6,295 nucleotides of DNA from CAJWGI01 sp036011785 (GTDB lineage: Bacteria > Chloroflexota > Anaerolineae > Anaerolineales > UBA11657). The stretch covers positions 1 through 6,295 of the forward strand of contig DASCOB010000065.1 in the NCBI GenBank assembly GCA_036011785.1, read 5' to 3'. Made by a program: the position numbers and the translations under genes. A model generated the notes under the pieces. It made no database searches, had not been told where the DNA came from, and was given only the letters and a program-made list of their open reading frames with translations. Below are positions 5,343 through 6,295 of the stretch, piece after piece. How positions within the stretch are numbered: position 1 is the first letter of the stretch; each line of letters starts with the position of its first letter.

Positions 5343-5850
5343 TTAGCGCCATACACTGACCTCCGGTGTGCGGGCGGCTCGCGCACCACGCCGGTCGCTG
5401 GAATTCTTCGTCTGCGCTGCTCCTCCGGGCGCTCCCTCAGGATACCATTCAGGTGCGACGAGTATCCTGCGCGCTGCATGGCGCTGGGCGAAACAGTTTA
5501 TTCAGATGAGATGATCTCCCTGCACGCTCGGAATATGCTTCGACCGGTGTTCCAATCCTCATCGGCTGCACAGGCTAGACGCAAACTAATCCGTCCGCGC
5601 TCACCGGGACAACTTGCTTCTCCCACCCAAATGCTTCCGTGCGAAGAACGGACAAATGATTGGTGGCGAACACCTCGTCGGAGTTGGTTGGGGCAGTCGT
5701 CGCGCGCCCTTCCGCTTGCTGCTCTTCGTGTGCTGGGGTAAAGTTAACCGTGTTTGGTCAGTATGGCATGAGCACATTTTCTCCGGACCTGATCAGCGTA
5801 CCACGCAGGGAATAATTAGCGCAAATAATTCCAGTTGCAAGGAGAGCAAT
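5343..5850. other. Intergenic stretch of about 500 bp without a convincing gene
   Basis: Open frames exist here, the longest on the plus strand being 87 codons from 5478, but none has a ribosome-binding site or a recognisable sequence. Visible elements are three. A GTGTGCG/CGCGCAC stem with one G-U pair lies at 5366-5386, without a T-tract. An 8-bp inverted repeat spans 5438-5469. A 29-bp stretch at 5771-5799 resembles the argD part of argBD. A short AATAATT direct repeat (5811-5817 and 5824-5830) sits just before the next ribosome-binding site. The stretch may be decayed coding DNA or a promoter region with unknown control. Confidence 0.55.
5438..5469. repeat. Inverted repeat CAGGATAC / GTATCCTG
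   Basis: CAGGATAC (5438-5445) and GTATCCTG (5462-5469) are exact inverted copies separated by 16 nt. No T-tract follows on either strand, so it is not an evident terminator. Spacing of about two helical turns centre to centre would suit a dimeric DNA-binding protein. It could also be chance. Confidence 0.4.
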
Positions 5851-6285
5851 ATGTCTAAAGCCTTATTGTTTGCAGGTCTCGCGGCTCTCGGAAATGCATT
5901 GTTTGTTTACGGCCAAAGAAGAAGTAGCATTGCCAACAATTCCTTCTCGTATTTGATAGGTGCCGTTTTCATTGCTGCGGCATTGTTTGCGTTGGCAGCT
6001 GTGGCCCTGCGAACACAACAGGAAATCAATCTGACTGGCAATGTTTTCATCACAATTGTAGGTGGTGTAGGTGTGTTCATCACGTTGATAGGATTTTATT
6101 TTCTTTATTCTCAATATGGCGCAGTCTATTATGGGATTTACGCCGTCCTTTCAATAATTACCACCACTATTGGCGTAGGAGTATTGATATTTCGAGAATC
6201 TTTCAATCAATATCAAATTGTAGCTTTGATACTGGCGATATTAGCTATTGTTATGTTTAGTGTCGGTGAGACATTGGCAAAATGA
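5851..6285 (+). CDS. Half-size DMT (EamA/SMR-like) membrane protein, second copy
   Basis: This small hydrophobic protein of 144 residues begins MSKALLFAGLAALGNALFVY. Membrane segments lie at about 2-20, 33-53, 64-85, 91-113 and 121-139. F-R-E-S at 114-117 precedes the last helix, exactly where the upstream 138-residue protein has Y-R-E-P. The two proteins therefore share one fold and register despite low overall identity, and may be partners in a heterodimeric transporter. The substrate is unknown. AAGGAG (5839-5844) stands six nucleotides before the ATG at 5851. The in-frame open stretch back to 5614 is not credited, because it lacks such a site and is not hydrophobic. The gene is clearly richer in A+T than the left half of the window, which suggests a different origin or weaker composition constraint. 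Confidence 0.87.
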   Translation: MSKALLFAGLAALGNALFVYGQRRSSIANNSFSYLIGAVFIAAALFALAAVALRTQQEINLTGNVFITIVGGVGVFITLIGFYFLYSQYGAVYYGIYAVLSIITTTIGVGVLIFRESFNQYQIVALILAILAIVMFSVGETLAK

Positions 6286-6295
6286 TCAAGGATGA
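6282..6295 (+). CDS. Possible start of a further gene at the window edge
   Basis: ATG at 6282 overlaps the stop of the preceding membrane protein as ATGA and opens a frame that reads M-I-K-D before the sequence ends. The same overlap style joins argBD to argA in this window. No ribosome-binding site is clear ahead of it and only four codons are visible, so it is no more than a possibility. Confidence 0.22.

Noticed and set aside
5366..5386. Stem GTGTGCG / CGCGCAC after the acidic ORF as a terminator
   Set aside because: It has one G-U pair and no T-tract on either strand, so there is no support for intrinsic termination.
5231..5479. 82-residue serine-rich frame on the minus strand
   Set aside because: It is the reverse reading of the acid-codon-rich small ORF, and it lacks a ribosome-binding site or recognisable sequence.
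5478..5741. 87-residue plus-strand frame in the intergenic gap
   Set aside because: No Shine-Dalgarno, no recognisable domain, and a composition typical of a chance frame.
5811..5830. AATAATT direct repeat just before the second half transporter
   Set aside because: Two 7-bp A/T copies in an A+T-rich segment are expected by chance and match no clear promoter element.

Overview
This window is bacterial DNA with strong Shine-Dalgarno sites, ATG and GTG starts, and ATGA gene overlaps. The left 4.6 kb is G+C-rich: 37 of 60 bases in 1501-1560 are G or C. The right end is clearly more A+T-rich: 22 of 60 in 6061-6120. The short stand-alone N-acetylglutamate synthase and the YwaF-type membrane protein are compatible with Acidobacteriota or a high-GC proteobacterium. 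The sequence alone does not settle the phylum.

Region 1 (about 1-3816, minus strand) is an arginine-biosynthesis operon read right to left. Its order is promoter, arginine-rich leader peptide, intrinsic terminator, argC, a fused argB-argD gene, a short GNAT-type argA, and the first 29 codons of argG. Together these genes make N-acetylglutamate, phosphorylate, reduce and transaminate it to N-acetylornithine, and begin conversion of citrulline to argininosuccinate. argF, argE/argJ and argH are not in the window.

The most notable element is the roughly 150-nt leader of this operon. A 24-residue reading frame carries six Arg codons (residues 7, 8, 9, 11, 12, 15) and starts only a few bases after the predicted transcription start. 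It is followed by a perfect 12-bp terminator hairpin with a U-tract, just ahead of argC. A protector hairpin and an exact 8-nt antiterminator pairing lie where a ribosome stalled on the Arg codons would switch between them. This has the layout of ribosome-mediated transcription attenuation, here apparently sensing arginine.

Region 2 (about 3817-4594, plus strand) holds a divergent gene for a YwaF/TIGR02206-type integral membrane protein of unknown function.

Region 3 (4595-6295, plus strand) has two half-size drug/metabolite-transporter (EamA/SMR-like) proteins of 138 and 144 residues. They flank a very acidic 51-residue ORF and about 500 bp without a convincing gene. That gap contains an inverted repeat and a 29-bp stretch resembling part of the window's own argD. 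The two half transporters have the same layout, and an Arg-Glu pair falls at the same residue numbers in both. A further gene may begin at the right edge by ATGA overlap.
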